DNA of 64,000 nucleotides from an uncultured Cellulophaga sp. (GTDB taxonomy: Bacteria; Bacteroidota; Bacteroidia; Flavobacteriales; Flavobacteriaceae). The stretch lies in assembly GCA_947492955.1 (NCBI GenBank), contig CANLOV010000003.1, positions 1 to 64,000 on the forward strand, written 5' to 3'. Positions 15,791 to 26,607 of the stretch are shown here, piece after piece; position 1 is the first letter of the stretch, and each line of letters begins with the position of its first letter. The notes beneath the pieces were generated by a model. The model searched no databases. It saw nothing but the letters and a program-made list of their open reading frames with translations, and was not told the origin of the DNA. Both the position numbers and the translations under genes were made by a program.

Positions 15791-18544
15791 TTGCAATCAA
15801 ATAAACAGCATCTACTTTTAATTTTTCTGCTATTTTTAGCAGCTGTCCCTGTATTTTCTCAGGAAGACAATATTAATGATCTTCCTGCTACTGTAATACA
15901 AGACACCCCATTACCTGTTAAAATATTTAAGGACACAATAATTGCGCCAGAAATTCCATCTTACTTATACGATAATATCGTTAAACAAGATTCTATTATA
16001 GCCGATTCTTTAAATAAAAAGCAGCCATTATTATTAGATGAAATAAAATATAAAGCAACTGATTACGCTAAACTGAGTCAAAAAGACCAAAAAATATATT
16101 TATATAATAATGCCGAAATTTATTATCAAGATACAGAGTTAAAAGCTGGCATTATTATTATGGACTACATTAAAAATGAAGTATATGCTGGTAGAATAAA
16201 AGATTCTACAGGTACATATACTCAAACTCCTTATTTTAAGCAAGGTACAAATGAGGTTCGTCCAGACTCCATACGATTTAATTTTGACACCCAAAAAGCT
16301 CTTATCTGGAACTCCAGAACAGAACAACAAGCAGGACTTGGTTCTTTAGGTAGTGACGCTATGAAAGTTTATGCAGACATTACTAAAAAAGAAAATGATT
16401 CTGTTTACTTTTTACACGAGGGTAAACTTACAACATCTAAAGATACTGTAAATCCTGATTATTATATTAGAATACGAAAAGCTAAGTTTGTTCCTAAAAA
16501 GAAAATTATTGCAGGTTTTAGCAACATATATATTGCAGATGTTCCTACCCCTATCGCATTGCCTTTTGCTTATTTTCCTTTAACCGTTGGTAGAACAGCA
16601 GGGCTTATAATGCCAACTTTTGGAAACGACCCTAACAGAGGCTATTTTCTACAAAATGGTGGCTATTATATACCCATAAACGACCATGTAGATTTAAACT
16701 TAACCGGAGACTTTTATACCAATGGTAGTTACGGTTTTAGAGGAGAATCTGTGTATATTAAGCGCTACAAATTTAGAGGGAATATTAATTTTAGCTTTGA
16801 AAATATAATTAGAAGCCAAAAGGGGTTTGATGACTTTTCTAGAAGTACATCCTACCAAGTACGTATATCTCATAGTCAGGACCCAAAATCTAATCCAAAC
16901 TCTAGATTTTCAGCATCTGTAAACCTGGGAAGTAATAATGTTTTTACTAACTCACTAAATCAGGTAAATACACCAAATAGATTAAATAACAATTTATCAT
17001 CCTCTATCTCTTACTCCAAAACTTTTCCGGCATATCCGTCTGTTAATTTAAGTTTATCTGCTACACATAACCAAAATATTAGTGCCCAAAACTCTGGTAC
17101 AGATGTAGAAAATATAAATTTAACATTACCAACTTTAACAGCAAGCATGGAACGTATTTTCCCTTTTGCTAAAAGAGATGGTATAAAAAAAGGTGTAATT
17201 CAGAACATTAATTTCCAATACGATGTTAATGCTAGTAACACCATAAAAACATCGCAAGACGATTTTTTAAGTAGCAGAATGTTTAAAAATGCAAAAGTTG
17301 GTGCCAAACATAGACTACCGATTAGTACTAATTTAAAAGTTGCTAAATATTTTAGTGTTAGCCTTGGAGGTACTTATGAAGACAATTGGACTTTAGAAAC
17401 ATTTAGACAACGTTTTGACACTGAAGAAAACAAAGTTGTAAGAGATACCATAAAAGGCTTTGATCGTTTTAACAAGTATAGTTTAAACGCTAGTATAACA
17501 ACAAATATATATGGTACGTTTACACGTGGTGAAGACAAAAAAATACAAGCCATACGCCATGTAATGCGCCCCTCTATAAGCTACGGATACGCTCCTTCTT
17601 TTGAGCAATTTTATGACTCTTATGAAAACGCAAATGGGGATATGATTCAGTATAGCAGATTTGAAGGAACATTAAATGGCGCCCCTAGTTTAAACAAGTC
17701 TAATTCTCTTAACTTATCTATTGCTAATACATTAGAAGCTAAAGTTAGATCAAAAGATTCTACGGATTTAGAACCTAAAAAAATATCTTTATTAAAAAAC
17801 TTTACAGTATCTACTGGTTATAATTTTGAATCTGACTCTTTAAAACTTAGCCCTTTACGGCTATCTGGTGGTACAGCTATTTTAAAAGAAAAGATGGCCA
17901 TTAATTTTTCTGCAAATTTAGATCCATATGCTATTGATAATAATGGAACCAGAATTAACACCTTTAATATAGATAATGGAGGTAGCCTATTAAGATTAAC
18001 TGGAGCAAATGCAAATGTTAGTTACTCTTTAAGTAGTAAAGATTTTGACAAAAATATTAAAAAGGGAGACAAAGAAGAGGAAAATAGTTTTTCAGCAGCT
18101 AGTGGAGGTAGAGCAGATGATTTATTTGGTAGAGCAGATAACTTTAGCGACCAAAGAACCAGAAGTGATGATAACAAAGATGATGATAATAAAGAGGCCG
18201 AATTATACGGAAATAAACTTCCTTGGGATTTACGTTTAGCCTATACCGTTAGCTATATTAATAGTAAAAGACAAAATGATATTAGTAATAATTCGTTAAT
18301 GTTTTCTGGTAATATTGAACTTACTCCCAAGTGGAAAGTGGGCGCTTCTTCTGGTTACGATTTTAAAGGAAAAGGATTTACACTTACACAACTCAGGTTT
18401 GAAAGAGATTTGGATAGCTTTAGAATAAACTTTAACTGGACTCCATTTGGCAATAATGAAAGTTGGTTTTTCTTTATTGGAATTAAAAGTTCCATACTTA
18501 GTGACTTAAAATGGGAAAACAGGAGTCAACCTAGAAGAAGGTAA
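15791..18544 (+). CDS. lptD: LPS-assembly outer-membrane protein LptD
   Basis: The 917-residue precursor has a signal peptide (LLLIFLLFLAAVPVFSQ), an OstA-like beta-jellyroll (about residues 60-250) with segments such as YLYNNAEIYYQDTELKAG, and a large C-terminal barrel of beta strands ending WFFFIGIKSS. This matches the shorter Bacteroidota LptD, which inserts LPS into the outer leaflet. The only usable start is a TTG at 15791: the frame is open back to a stop at 15755-15757 without an ATG or GTG, and the signal peptide begins right at the TTG. A RidA gene follows after 40 bases. Confidence 0.9.
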   Translation: MQSNKQHLLLIFLLFLAAVPVFSQEDNINDLPATVIQDTPLPVKIFKDTIIAPEIPSYLYDNIVKQDSIIADSLNKKQPLLLDEIKYKATDYAKLSQKDQKIYLYNNAEIYYQDTELKAGIIIMDYIKNEVYAGRIKDSTGTYTQTPYFKQGTNEVRPDSIRFNFDTQKALIWNSRTEQQAGLGSLGSDAMKVYADITKKENDSVYFLHEGKLTTSKDTVNPDYYIRIRKAKFVPKKKIIAGFSNIYIADVPTPIALPFAYFPLTVGRTAGLIMPTFGNDPNRGYFLQNGGYYIPINDHVDLNLTGDFYTNGSYGFRGESVYIKRYKFRGNINFSFENIIRSQKGFDDFSRSTSYQVRISHSQDPKSNPNSRFSASVNLGSNNVFTNSLNQVNTPNRLNNNLSSSISYSKTFPAYPSVNLSLSATHNQNISAQNSGTDVENINLTLPTLTASMERIFPFAKRDGIKKGVIQNINFQYDVNASNTIKTSQDDFLSSRMFKNAKVGAKHRLPISTNLKVAKYFSVSLGGTYEDNWTLETFRQRFDTEENKVVRDTIKGFDRFNKYSLNASITTNIYGTFTRGEDKKIQAIRHVMRPSISYGYAPSFEQFYDSYENANGDMIQYSRFEGTLNGAPSLNKSNSLNLSIANTLEAKVRSKDSTDLEPKKISLLKNFTVSTGYNFESDSLKLSPLRLSGGTAILKEKMAINFSANLDPYAIDNNGTRINTFNIDNGGSLLRLTGANANVSYSLSSKDFDKNIKKGDKEEENSFSAASGGRADDLFGRADNFSDQRTRSDDNKDDDNKEAELYGNKLPWDLRLAYTVSYINSKRQNDISNNSLMFSGNIELTPKWKVGASSGYDFKGKGFTLTQLRFERDLDSFRINFNWTPFGNNESWFFFIGIKSSILSDLKWENRSQPRRR

Positions 18545-18584
18545 ATTTAAAAAACACCTATTATTTATTGATTTAATACTTCGA

Positions 18585-18965
18585 ATGAAAAAAATAATAA
18601 ACACACCAAATGCTCCTGCTCCTATTGGGCCATACAACCAAGCCGTTTTAACTGGAAACACTTTATATATATCTGGCCAGATCCCTATAAACCCTATAAC
18701 AGGAGGCCTTGTACAAGGAGATATCAAAAAAGAAACTCAACAATCAATGCAAAACCTAGAAGCTATCCTTACAGCTGCAGGCATGACCTTTGAAAATGTT
18801 GTTAAGTCTTCTATTTTTGTGAAAGACATGCATCAATTTGCAGAAATTAACGAAATTTATGGTAGTTATTTTAATGTTGATACAGCTCCTGCCAGAGAAA
18901 CTGTAGAAGTGGCTAACCTACCCAAATTTGTAAACGTAGAAATTTCTATGATTGCAGTAAAATAA
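18585..18965 (+). CDS. ridA: RidA-family reactive imine deaminase
   Basis: This 126-residue protein has the complete YjgF/YER057c/UK114 fold pattern: PNAPAPIGPYNQAV near the start, LYISGQIPINP, then MQNLEAILTAAG and the end ARETVEVANLPKFVNVEI, which includes the conserved Arg. It hydrolyses reactive enamine/imine intermediates made by pyridoxal-phosphate enzymes such as threonine dehydratase. It lies downstream of lptD on the same strand, separated by 40 bases, which is likely just co-orientation. The next gene converges on it from the other strand with only 23 bases between them. Confidence 0.95.
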   Translation: MKKIINTPNAPAPIGPYNQAVLTGNTLYISGQIPINPITGGLVQGDIKKETQQSMQNLEAILTAAGMTFENVVKSSIFVKDMHQFAEINEIYGSYFNVDTAPARETVEVANLPKFVNVEISMIAVK

Positions 18966-18988
18966 AATATTATTTTTAAGCTTACTTT

Positions 18989-19855
18989 TTATTTAAGCTT
19001 ATTGATATGATAGGTTACTAAACCTTCTATTGGTCTTCTTGTAAAGTTTCCTACTTTATAACCTAGTTCCTGTGCTACTTCTTTTATTTCTTCTTGTGCA
19101 AAATATGCCACAGAACCCGCAAAATGAACAGGTATATTTTTTAATTCTTCTTTAAACTGAAGAATCATATTTTTAGAAAACACTCTAACACCTTCTTTTA
19201 TAAGTTCTCTCATATAAGGGTTTTCTTTATGAGCAAACATAAACTTAGCAAAAGTTGCTAAATAAGCATTAGGATTTTCTTCTTTATACAAATTATGCTT
19301 AATAACATCTGCCTCTAAATTGTACTCTTTACTAAAAAGTTCTCTTAAACTTTCTGGCATATGCTTAAAGTAATATCCTTTTATAAGTTCTTTACCATAA
19401 TAATTACCACTAGCATCATCCATTAAAGTATAACCAAGAGATAACACACGCTGGTGTAATTTAGAACCATCAAAATAAGAACAATTAGAACCTGTTCCCA
19501 TAATACAAACTACCGCAGCTTCCGTCTCATTATTAATAGTAGAATAAACAGCCGCTAAGGTATCTTCTTCAACAACTATTTCTATAGCTTTTGAAAAAAT
19601 TGAATGTAACACTCCATCTAAAGATTTTTTAGGAATTTCTGTTCCACAACCAGCCCCATAAAAATATACATGAGTTACCTTTTCTTTATTCTCTGTAAGC
19701 ACACTACTTTCACCAATTCGTTCTGCAAGTTCTTCTTCAGATAAAATAGCAGGGTTTAAGCCCTCAGTCCTTATTTTATCAAATAACTGGTTACCTTTAC
19801 TATCTACTGCAATCCAATCACACTTAGTAGAACCACTATCAACAACTAGTATCAT
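18989..19855 (-). CDS. BadF/BadG-type ATPase, likely N-acetylglucosamine kinase
   Basis: The 288-residue protein belongs to the ASKHA superfamily. The phosphate-binding loop is visible as ILVVDSGSTKCDW at the N-terminus, and a second motif is VCIMGTGSNCSYFDG. It resembles Bacteroidota N-acetylglucosamine kinases that recycle amino sugars from cell-wall turnover, which would fit the GH3/beta-lactamase fusion elsewhere in this window. I chose the ATG at 19855 because the protein then begins directly with the first strand; the extra 14 residues from an upstream TTG are not expected. It follows gap on the same strand, but a terminator lies between them. Confidence 0.8.
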   Translation of the reverse strand: MILVVDSGSTKCDWIAVDSKGNQLFDKIRTEGLNPAILSEEELAERIGESSVLTENKEKVTHVYFYGAGCGTEIPKKSLDGVLHSIFSKAIEIVVEEDTLAAVYSTINNETEAAVVCIMGTGSNCSYFDGSKLHQRVLSLGYTLMDDASGNYYGKELIKGYYFKHMPESLRELFSKEYNLEADVIKHNLYKEENPNAYLATFAKFMFAHKENPYMRELIKEGVRVFSKNMILQFKEELKNIPVHFAGSVAYFAQEEIKEVAQELGYKVGNFTRRPIEGLVTYHINKLK

Positions 19856-19880
19856 ATATAATATGCTTTTTATAAAAAAA

Positions 19881-19917
19881 GCCCTAAAAACAAGCATTAA
19901 AAACTCATTTTTAGGGC
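19881..19917 (-). terminator. Rho-independent terminator downstream of gap
   Basis: Two perfect 10-base arms (GCCCTAAAAA at 19881-19890 and its complement at 19908-19917) form a stem with a 17-base loop. On the minus strand the stem is followed by a run of seven T (the A-run at 19874-19880), as expected for termination of the gap transcript. Confidence 0.75.
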
Positions 19918-19936
19918 ATATATCAATTAATAATTA

Positions 19937-20944
<1,008 letters not shown>

Positions 20945-20960
20945 TTATTTATGATTAAAA

Positions 20961-21950
20961 TTATGTGGTCATTATATCAGAAACCCTTATGAGTTCTTTA
21001 TCTATTTTTGTATGCCCTTTTATGGCTTCGCTAATTGGTGTCAAAGTTATGTTATTATCTTGTATTCCCACCATAAGCGTAGACTTTCCTTCCAACAAAG
21101 CCTCTACCGCTTTTACTCCCATTCTACTTGCTAATACACGATCAAAACATGATGGTGCACCGCCTCTTTGCATATGTCCCAATACAGATACACGTACATC
21201 GTATTTAGGAATGTGCTCTTCTACATATTCTTTTAGTTGAAAAACATTTTTACCTGCTGTATTTTCTCCTTCTGCAACAACAACTATACTAGAAGATTTC
21301 CCTGAAGCATCACTTCTTTTTAGCGACTCTAACAAACGATCTAATCCTAAATTTTCTTCTGGAATTAAAATCTCTTCAGCACCAGCTCCTACACCAGCAT
21401 TTAATGCTATATGCCCTACATCTCTTCCCATAACTTCTACAAAGAAAAGCCTGTTATGCGAACTCGCCGTATCTCTAATTTTATCTATAGATTCTACTAC
21501 AGTATTTAATGCTGTATCAAAACCTAATGTATAGGTTGTTCCAAAAATATCGTTATCTATAGTACCAGGTATTCCTATAACAGGAATATTATATTCTTTA
21601 TTAAAAAGCATAGCTCCGGTAAAACTACCATCACCACCAATAACAACTAAAGCCTTAATCCCAGCAGATACTAATTGTTCATATGCTTTTTTTCTACCTT
21701 CTTCTGTTTTAAAATCTGAACATCTGGCAGATTTTAAAATAGTTCCTCCTTTATTAATAATGTTATTTACACTACGAGCATCCATCGGCTTAAAATCTCC
21801 TTCTATCATGCCTTGGTATCCTCTGTAAATACCTACACATTGTATTTCGAGATAAGCACATGTACGAACTACTGATCGTATGGCTGCGTTCATTCCTGGA
21901 GAATCTCCTCCAGATGTAAATACTCCTATTTTATCTATGTTTGTATTCAT
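20961..21950 (-). CDS. pfkA: 6-phosphofructokinase
   Basis: The 329-residue ATP-type phosphofructokinase converts fructose-6-phosphate to fructose-1,6-bisphosphate. Visible motifs are FTSGGDSPGMNAAIR at the N-terminus, VVIGGDGSFTGA for ATP, PGTIDNDI with the catalytic Asp, and the substrate signature MGRDVGHIAL. Length is the usual bacterial subunit. It heads a two-gene unit with gap. A -7 promoter box lies 17 bases before the ATG at 21950. Confidence 0.97.
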   Translation of the reverse strand: MNTNIDKIGVFTSGGDSPGMNAAIRSVVRTCAYLEIQCVGIYRGYQGMIEGDFKPMDARSVNNIINKGGTILKSARCSDFKTEEGRKKAYEQLVSAGIKALVVIGGDGSFTGAMLFNKEYNIPVIGIPGTIDNDIFGTTYTLGFDTALNTVVESIDKIRDTASSHNRLFFVEVMGRDVGHIALNAGVGAGAEEILIPEENLGLDRLLESLKRSDASGKSSSIVVVAEGENTAGKNVFQLKEYVEEHIPKYDVRVSVLGHMQRGGAPSCFDRVLASRMGVKAVEALLEGKSTLMVGIQDNNITLTPISEAIKGHTKIDKELIRVSDIMTT

Positions 21951-21966
21951 TATAATTTTGAAAGTG

Positions 21967-21974
21967 CAAAATTA
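21967..21974 (-). promoter_or_regulatory. Putative -7 promoter box TAATTTTG for pfkA-gap
   Basis: The minus strand reads TAATTTTG, matching TAnnTTTG, 17 bases upstream of the pfkA ATG. That would leave a very short leader. No -33 element at the canonical spacing is visible. Confidence 0.4.
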
Positions 21975-22034
21975 GCAAACTTATTTCAATAAAAAGAATA
22001 GATAAAGCCATTACTTTGTTAAACAAAAAAACTC

Positions 22035-22048
22035 TAACGTTTTCGTTA
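22035..22048 (-). terminator. Possible weak terminator downstream of tamB
   Basis: On the minus strand a 5-bp stem TAACG-AAAA-CGTTA is followed after three bases by seven T. The stem is short, so this is tentative. It lies about 55 bases after the stop of the TamB-like gene. Confidence 0.35.
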
Positions 22049-22102
22049 CTATTTTTAGTAAATAAGTAAAAAATAAAACATTTAGACCCTATGTTTTTCT
22101 GT

Positions 22103-25100
22103 TTAATTTTTAGATTGAAACTGAATTATACCATCTTTACCCATACTACTGATAGTGCTTTTTTCTTTAGACTCTTCCTCTTCTAATCCTTTCTTTCTAA
22201 ATATTTTCCTGATTAATTCTTTAAAATTATTAAAATCTACTTCATAAGAAAGTCCTATCCCTTGAGTATACCCTTGGTTGTTGTCTACTAAAAATTGCTG
22301 AATCTCGTTTTCTCTATTAAATATTTTAGCACTTAATGTACCTTCTTCATTTAGCAAAATTTCTACCTCAACATCACCAGCTACCACAGTTTCACTAACC
22401 CCTCCTACAGGTACTCCTAATTTTCCATTAATAAGTATGCGATCACTTATTCTTGTAGATACAGTTACTCCTAACCTATTTTCCGTTTGTACCTCTGCAT
22501 TAGGATTTGCCCCTCCTTGTTCATAAGAAACTCCAAAATTTAACTTATCATTTTCTCCTCCTAATACCTGATTTAATAATCCCGATGCCGTTTGTAATAA
22601 ATTCCCTGTTACTGCTTGCTGATTAATGCCAGATTCTTCGTCTACAAAAGTTCCTTGCGCTAACAAGAAAAAAGCATTCCGTTCTTCTACCGTTGGATCT
22701 TGCAGCTTATATTCTAACTCCGATTTAATAATTGAACTAGTACCAGGAAAATCTATATTAAATGCTATTGTAGGTCTTTCTAATTCTCCTTCTAATTGTA
22801 AAACAACATCTGTTGCTATACGTTTTGTATACCCATTATTATCTAGTAAAGGAGCAGGGTTGGCATTTAAAGAATAGATTGCTTCCATATTTAATCTTGC
22901 TGCTAAAGGATCTCCTTCCCAAACAACGGTTCCTCCTGGTTTTACCTCAAACGTTTTGTCTATTACTCCTCCAAATTTATGATTATACTTCCCAGTAACT
23001 GTAACAAACTCTCCGTACATATTAAATTTACCTCGGGTATTTATTTCCATTAATAAAATACCTTCCCCAGTTCCTTTAAGTGAACTTCCTGTTTTTTGAT
23101 CTACAACTATTTGTACCTCTGCTTCTGGTGTAACCGCTAAATCAAAGGCTAATTCTAATCCTTGATAATCATCTAATACACGCTGCTCTTCTAATGTTTT
23201 AACATCACTTTTTTCTATAAAATTGATAAAAGAATAATCGCCAATACTGGCTACATCACTAATTGGTATTTTTAATGAGGTTCCTTTAGCAGTTGACCCT
23301 TCTACAGTTATATTTAATGCTTTTGTAGAACCGTATATTCTTCCTAAACCATTTAAAAAACCTTGCCCATAATAGAGTGCTTCCTCTTCATAATCTGTAT
23401 TCAATATTAAAAAACGATTATTATTGGTATCTACATTTAAATCTAAATTCCAACTAGCAAAGGCTTTATGACTTATAGTACCATCTAATGTTGCTCCTGT
23501 TTTTTCTGCTATATCTGTTAAACCAATATTTTCAAAACTAAAGGTTTGATCATACAAACGAACTCTTGATCTAGGGGCAAAGCTATAATCTACATTTAAA
23601 TATGGTATGCCAATACCTGCATTATTTAAAGTTAGTAACCCATTTATCTCAGGATCCCCTATCTCTCCTTTAATCTGCGCACTTCCATTAATTTTTCCTC
23701 GTATATTAGAAATTACACCTTCTCCAAGTGGACTAAATGGCTCTAATCCTAAACCATTGAAATTAACCAATAAGTCTGCTATTGGTTTTTTATTTTTCAT
23801 GGTAACATTACCTAGTATACCTAATTTTTCTATATTATTCTCTGTTAATTGCCCATTCACCACAAAATCTGACAAATCTTTATTCCCTACAATTCCCATG
23901 GTTAAATCTCCAAGGCGAATATTATTTATTCCAAAATCTGCAATCTCTAAATTAGATGATGGCAAATACACATTATCTCTTTGTAAAATATGAAGAGAAC
24001 CGTTAACCCTACCATCTAATTTAAGGCTATCTATTTCTGGTGTTATCTTATTTAAGGACACTATTTTAAACTGTAATTGTACATCTTTATATGAAGAGTC
24101 TATTAATGTACCGCGCAATCGTATTTGCTCTTCTACCTCATTATTCATTACAATTTCCTGAATCGTAATACTATCTAATGTCTTATTAAAAATAACTTTA
24201 TTCTTATTATCCCCTTTTTTATTTAAAACCCATTTATTATTCTTAAAATTAATATCAGACTTTTTTAATCCTATTACAGACTTATTGTCTTTATTAAATG
24301 TGTGATAAAAATTTAAATTGTAACTATCGTTATACTTTTTTCCTCCTTTAAATTCCGTTCTAAAAAACAGGGTGTCTTTTAATGTAGTATTTATTAAATT
24401 AAAGTCCCTAGCTTCATAATACTTTGTTGCCGCATTTTCTATAGACACATATGTATTAAACAATGGGTTTTTGTTATCTATTTTTACATCTATATTATCT
24501 AATACATTACCGAAGGCTTTTATATTGGGAGATTTAAACGTTAATTTAAAATCTCCTTCATCGGCAATAATATTTCCTTTAATAAAAGTATTAGCTCCAA
24601 ACTTAACTTCTGGAAAAAACACATCTACTATTTTATTATATATCTTAAAATTAAAAGCTAAACGCTGTCCTTCAGAAATTTCGAAAGGTCTATAATTTGT
24701 ATAAATACTCCCTATAGAATTTTGAACGAGTTTCCCTAATTCGTTTATTCTAAATTTCCCCTTTAAATATCCGGTGATAATATCTGGAGAATTTATAGTT
24801 ATAGTCCTAATGGTATCTTTATCGAAAATAGAAGACACTTTAAAATCATCAAAATAATAGATGTCATTTTTATTTTGATAATTGGTCTTCGTGAATTTAA
24901 TATCACCTACAATATTATCTACTGAGCTTCCAGAAATATCCATATTTATATCTCCTTTAAAAATAGAAATACTATCCGAAATAAAATTTAACTTCTTTAA
25001 ATCTGCATAATCTACAGATGCTATAAAATTTAAATTACTTTGGTTTTCACTAAAATCTGCTAAGCCCTTAAAATTAAGTTTTAAATTATCATCATTACTT

Positions 25101-26536
25101 ACCAAAGAACCATCGAACAATAGCTCTTTAAGTATACCTGAAACCTTTAAATTTTTATATTCATATCCGTTATAATTTACAGAATGTACTTCTCCTATAA
25201 CTTCTGTATTTAAAGTTTCTAGTACTAAACCTAAACCTTCTACATTAAAATCTAGACTAGTTTTTCCTAATTTTTTGTCATTTGCTAATTCTCCTAAATC
25301 AAAATCTATAAAAGAAACAAAACCTCTATATGAAGCTGCATCTATATCATTAATATTCGTAATCTGTAAATCTGAATAGCTATTCCCTATTGCTGTGTTT
25401 AAATTTATTTTGGAATCTATAGATGTTTCTGTAATTAAAGCATCTCCCCTCATTGTAAACTGCCCTAACTTCTCAAAAGAAGATGGTAATGTTTTCCCTA
25501 AAATTTCTGGTAATAAACCTCGAAGCTGGTAATAACTAGATGTTAAGTTTTTAATATTTGCATTTAACAAAAAAGGCTCGGCTTTAGTAAATAGGTTTTT
25601 AAAATTAAAATTACCTCTAATCCCTGTATGATCAGATTGTAAAAAAAGATTTGTTGTATTTAAATCGTTTAAAACACCGCTAACATCCGATGAAAAAGCA
25701 ACTTTCCTTCCTTTTCCAAACTGGTTATACACCAAGTTTACCTCATCTAAAGCAATAGTAGACTCGTTAAAAGATGCGTTTACTTTTACCTTATTTAAAA
25801 AATCTTTAAAATCTTTTCTATCATAATTAAAAGCAAGTTTCCCTTTTAAAAACGACAATGGAGTTTTTATACTTAAAAAATTAAAGAGCATCTGTTGTTT
25901 AGTATACCTAAACTCTGTTGCTAATTTTTCTACTACTAAACCTTGCTTACTTTGTAATGATAATGCTTGTACATTTACATTTACTTCTGGTCCTAATATG
26001 GTAAAATCTGTAGCGGCTATTTTTAAATCTTTAAAATTTAATCTTTCTGGTCGCTGTAAATTTTCATCAATAAGCTTAAAATTACTATTTAAGATTTGCA
26101 CATTAGAAGACGATAAGAAAAAATGGGGCTTATCTGGTGCTCTTGGTTTTCCACTATCTAATTTATCCACAAATACTTCTAAGTTACTATCTCTACGCCC
26201 CTTATATGTCTTTAACTTAAAAATAAGTCCATCGGCTTCTATATCTCCAAATTCTAACTTTCCGTTTACTAAATTTTTAACACTTAATATAGACGTGGTA
26301 AGCTTATCCACATAAAACAAAGTATCCTTTTGGTAATCTTCTATATACACTCCTTTTAGAGCTGTATCCCAAGTTAATAAAGAAAGTTTTAGTTTATCTA
26401 CTGTTATATTAGTACCATATTTATTATTAACAGTATCTGTGGCGTAAGCGGCTAAACGCGTTTGTACAAAAGGTAAAGACAAAATAAGAGTACCAAAAAC
26501 ACATATTAGTAAAATAACTAATAATGTTCGTATCAA
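22103..26536 (-). CDS. tamB: TamB-like translocation/assembly module protein
   Basis: This 1477-residue protein has an N-terminal membrane anchor (TLLVILLICVFGTLILSLP) and then a long chain of beta-rich repeats typical of the AsmA/TamB superfamily. The C-terminal ~450 residues match the TamB domain, including YGEFVTVTGKYNH and the late LFNRENEIQQF-like segment. TamB proteins form long hydrophobic grooves that span the periplasm and carry lipids or help outer-membrane protein assembly. The only standard start in the N-terminal region is a TTG at 26536; the frame is open a further nine codons upstream without ATG, GTG or TTG. The gene is divergent from tsaD with only 71 bases between starts. 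Confidence 0.87.
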   Translation of the reverse strand: MIRTLLVILLICVFGTLILSLPFVQTRLAAYATDTVNNKYGTNITVDKLKLSLLTWDTALKGVYIEDYQKDTLFYVDKLTTSILSVKNLVNGKLEFGDIEADGLIFKLKTYKGRRDSNLEVFVDKLDSGKPRAPDKPHFFLSSSNVQILNSNFKLIDENLQRPERLNFKDLKIAATDFTILGPEVNVNVQALSLQSKQGLVVEKLATEFRYTKQQMLFNFLSIKTPLSFLKGKLAFNYDRKDFKDFLNKVKVNASFNESTIALDEVNLVYNQFGKGRKVAFSSDVSGVLNDLNTTNLFLQSDHTGIRGNFNFKNLFTKAEPFLLNANIKNLTSSYYQLRGLLPEILGKTLPSSFEKLGQFTMRGDALITETSIDSKINLNTAIGNSYSDLQITNINDIDAASYRGFVSFIDFDLGELANDKKLGKTSLDFNVEGLGLVLETLNTEVIGEVHSVNYNGYEYKNLKVSGILKELLFDGSLVSNDDNLKLNFKGLADFSENQSNLNFIASVDYADLKKLNFISDSISIFKGDINMDISGSSVDNIVGDIKFTKTNYQNKNDIYYFDDFKVSSIFDKDTIRTITINSPDIITGYLKGKFRINELGKLVQNSIGSIYTNYRPFEISEGQRLAFNFKIYNKIVDVFFPEVKFGANTFIKGNIIADEGDFKLTFKSPNIKAFGNVLDNIDVKIDNKNPLFNTYVSIENAATKYYEARDFNLINTTLKDTLFFRTEFKGGKKYNDSYNLNFYHTFNKDNKSVIGLKKSDINFKNNKWVLNKKGDNKNKVIFNKTLDSITIQEIVMNNEVEEQIRLRGTLIDSSYKDVQLQFKIVSLNKITPEIDSLKLDGRVNGSLHILQRDNVYLPSSNLEIADFGINNIRLGDLTMGIVGNKDLSDFVVNGQLTENNIEKLGILGNVTMKNKKPIADLLVNFNGLGLEPFSPLGEGVISNIRGKINGSAQIKGEIGDPEINGLLTLNNAGIGIPYLNVDYSFAPRSRVRLYDQTFSFENIGLTDIAEKTGATLDGTISHKAFASWNLDLNVDTNNNRFLILNTDYEEEALYYGQGFLNGLGRIYGSTKALNITVEGSTAKGTSLKIPISDVASIGDYSFINFIEKSDVKTLEEQRVLDDYQGLELAFDLAVTPEAEVQIVVDQKTGSSLKGTGEGILLMEINTRGKFNMYGEFVTVTGKYNHKFGGVIDKTFEVKPGGTVVWEGDPLAARLNMEAIYSLNANPAPLLDNNGYTKRIATDVVLQLEGELERPTIAFNIDFPGTSSIIKSELEYKLQDPTVEERNAFFLLAQGTFVDEESGINQQAVTGNLLQTASGLLNQVLGGENDKLNFGVSYEQGGANPNAEVQTENRLGVTVSTRISDRILINGKLGVPVGGVSETVVAGDVEVEILLNEEGTLSAKIFNRENEIQQFLVDNNQGYTQGIGLSYEVDFNNFKELIRKIFRKKGLEEEESKEKSTISSMGKDGIIQFQSKN

Positions 26537-26551
26537 TATTTTTCTTAGTTT

Positions 26552-26579
26552 TTTGATAGGTGTTTATGTTTTACCTTTG
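26552..26579 (+). promoter_or_regulatory. Putative promoter for tsaD (TTTG / TACCTTTG)
   Basis: A TTTG at 26552-26555 and a TACCTTTG box at 26572-26579 are separated by 16 bases, close to the Bacteroidota -33/-7 arrangement. Transcription would begin a few bases later and lead into the ATG at 26608, which supports that start over an upstream GTG at 26560. Confidence 0.5.
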
Positions 26580-26607
26580 TTTCTTTCAATTTTTATTCCA
26601 AACCCTA

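Noticed and set aside
18976-19000. Hairpin around the repeated TAAGCTTA copies
   Set aside because: The arms are short and overlap the end of the kinase-like gene; there is no clear T-run.
22626-26315. Several long opposite-strand frames inside the TamB-like gene
   Set aside because: They are shadows of the A+T-biased real frame with no recognisable domains or starts.
26560-26607. Longer TsaD start at GTG 26560
   Set aside because: The extra residues overlap a promoter-like TACCTTTG, and the conserved TsaD N-terminus starts at 26608.
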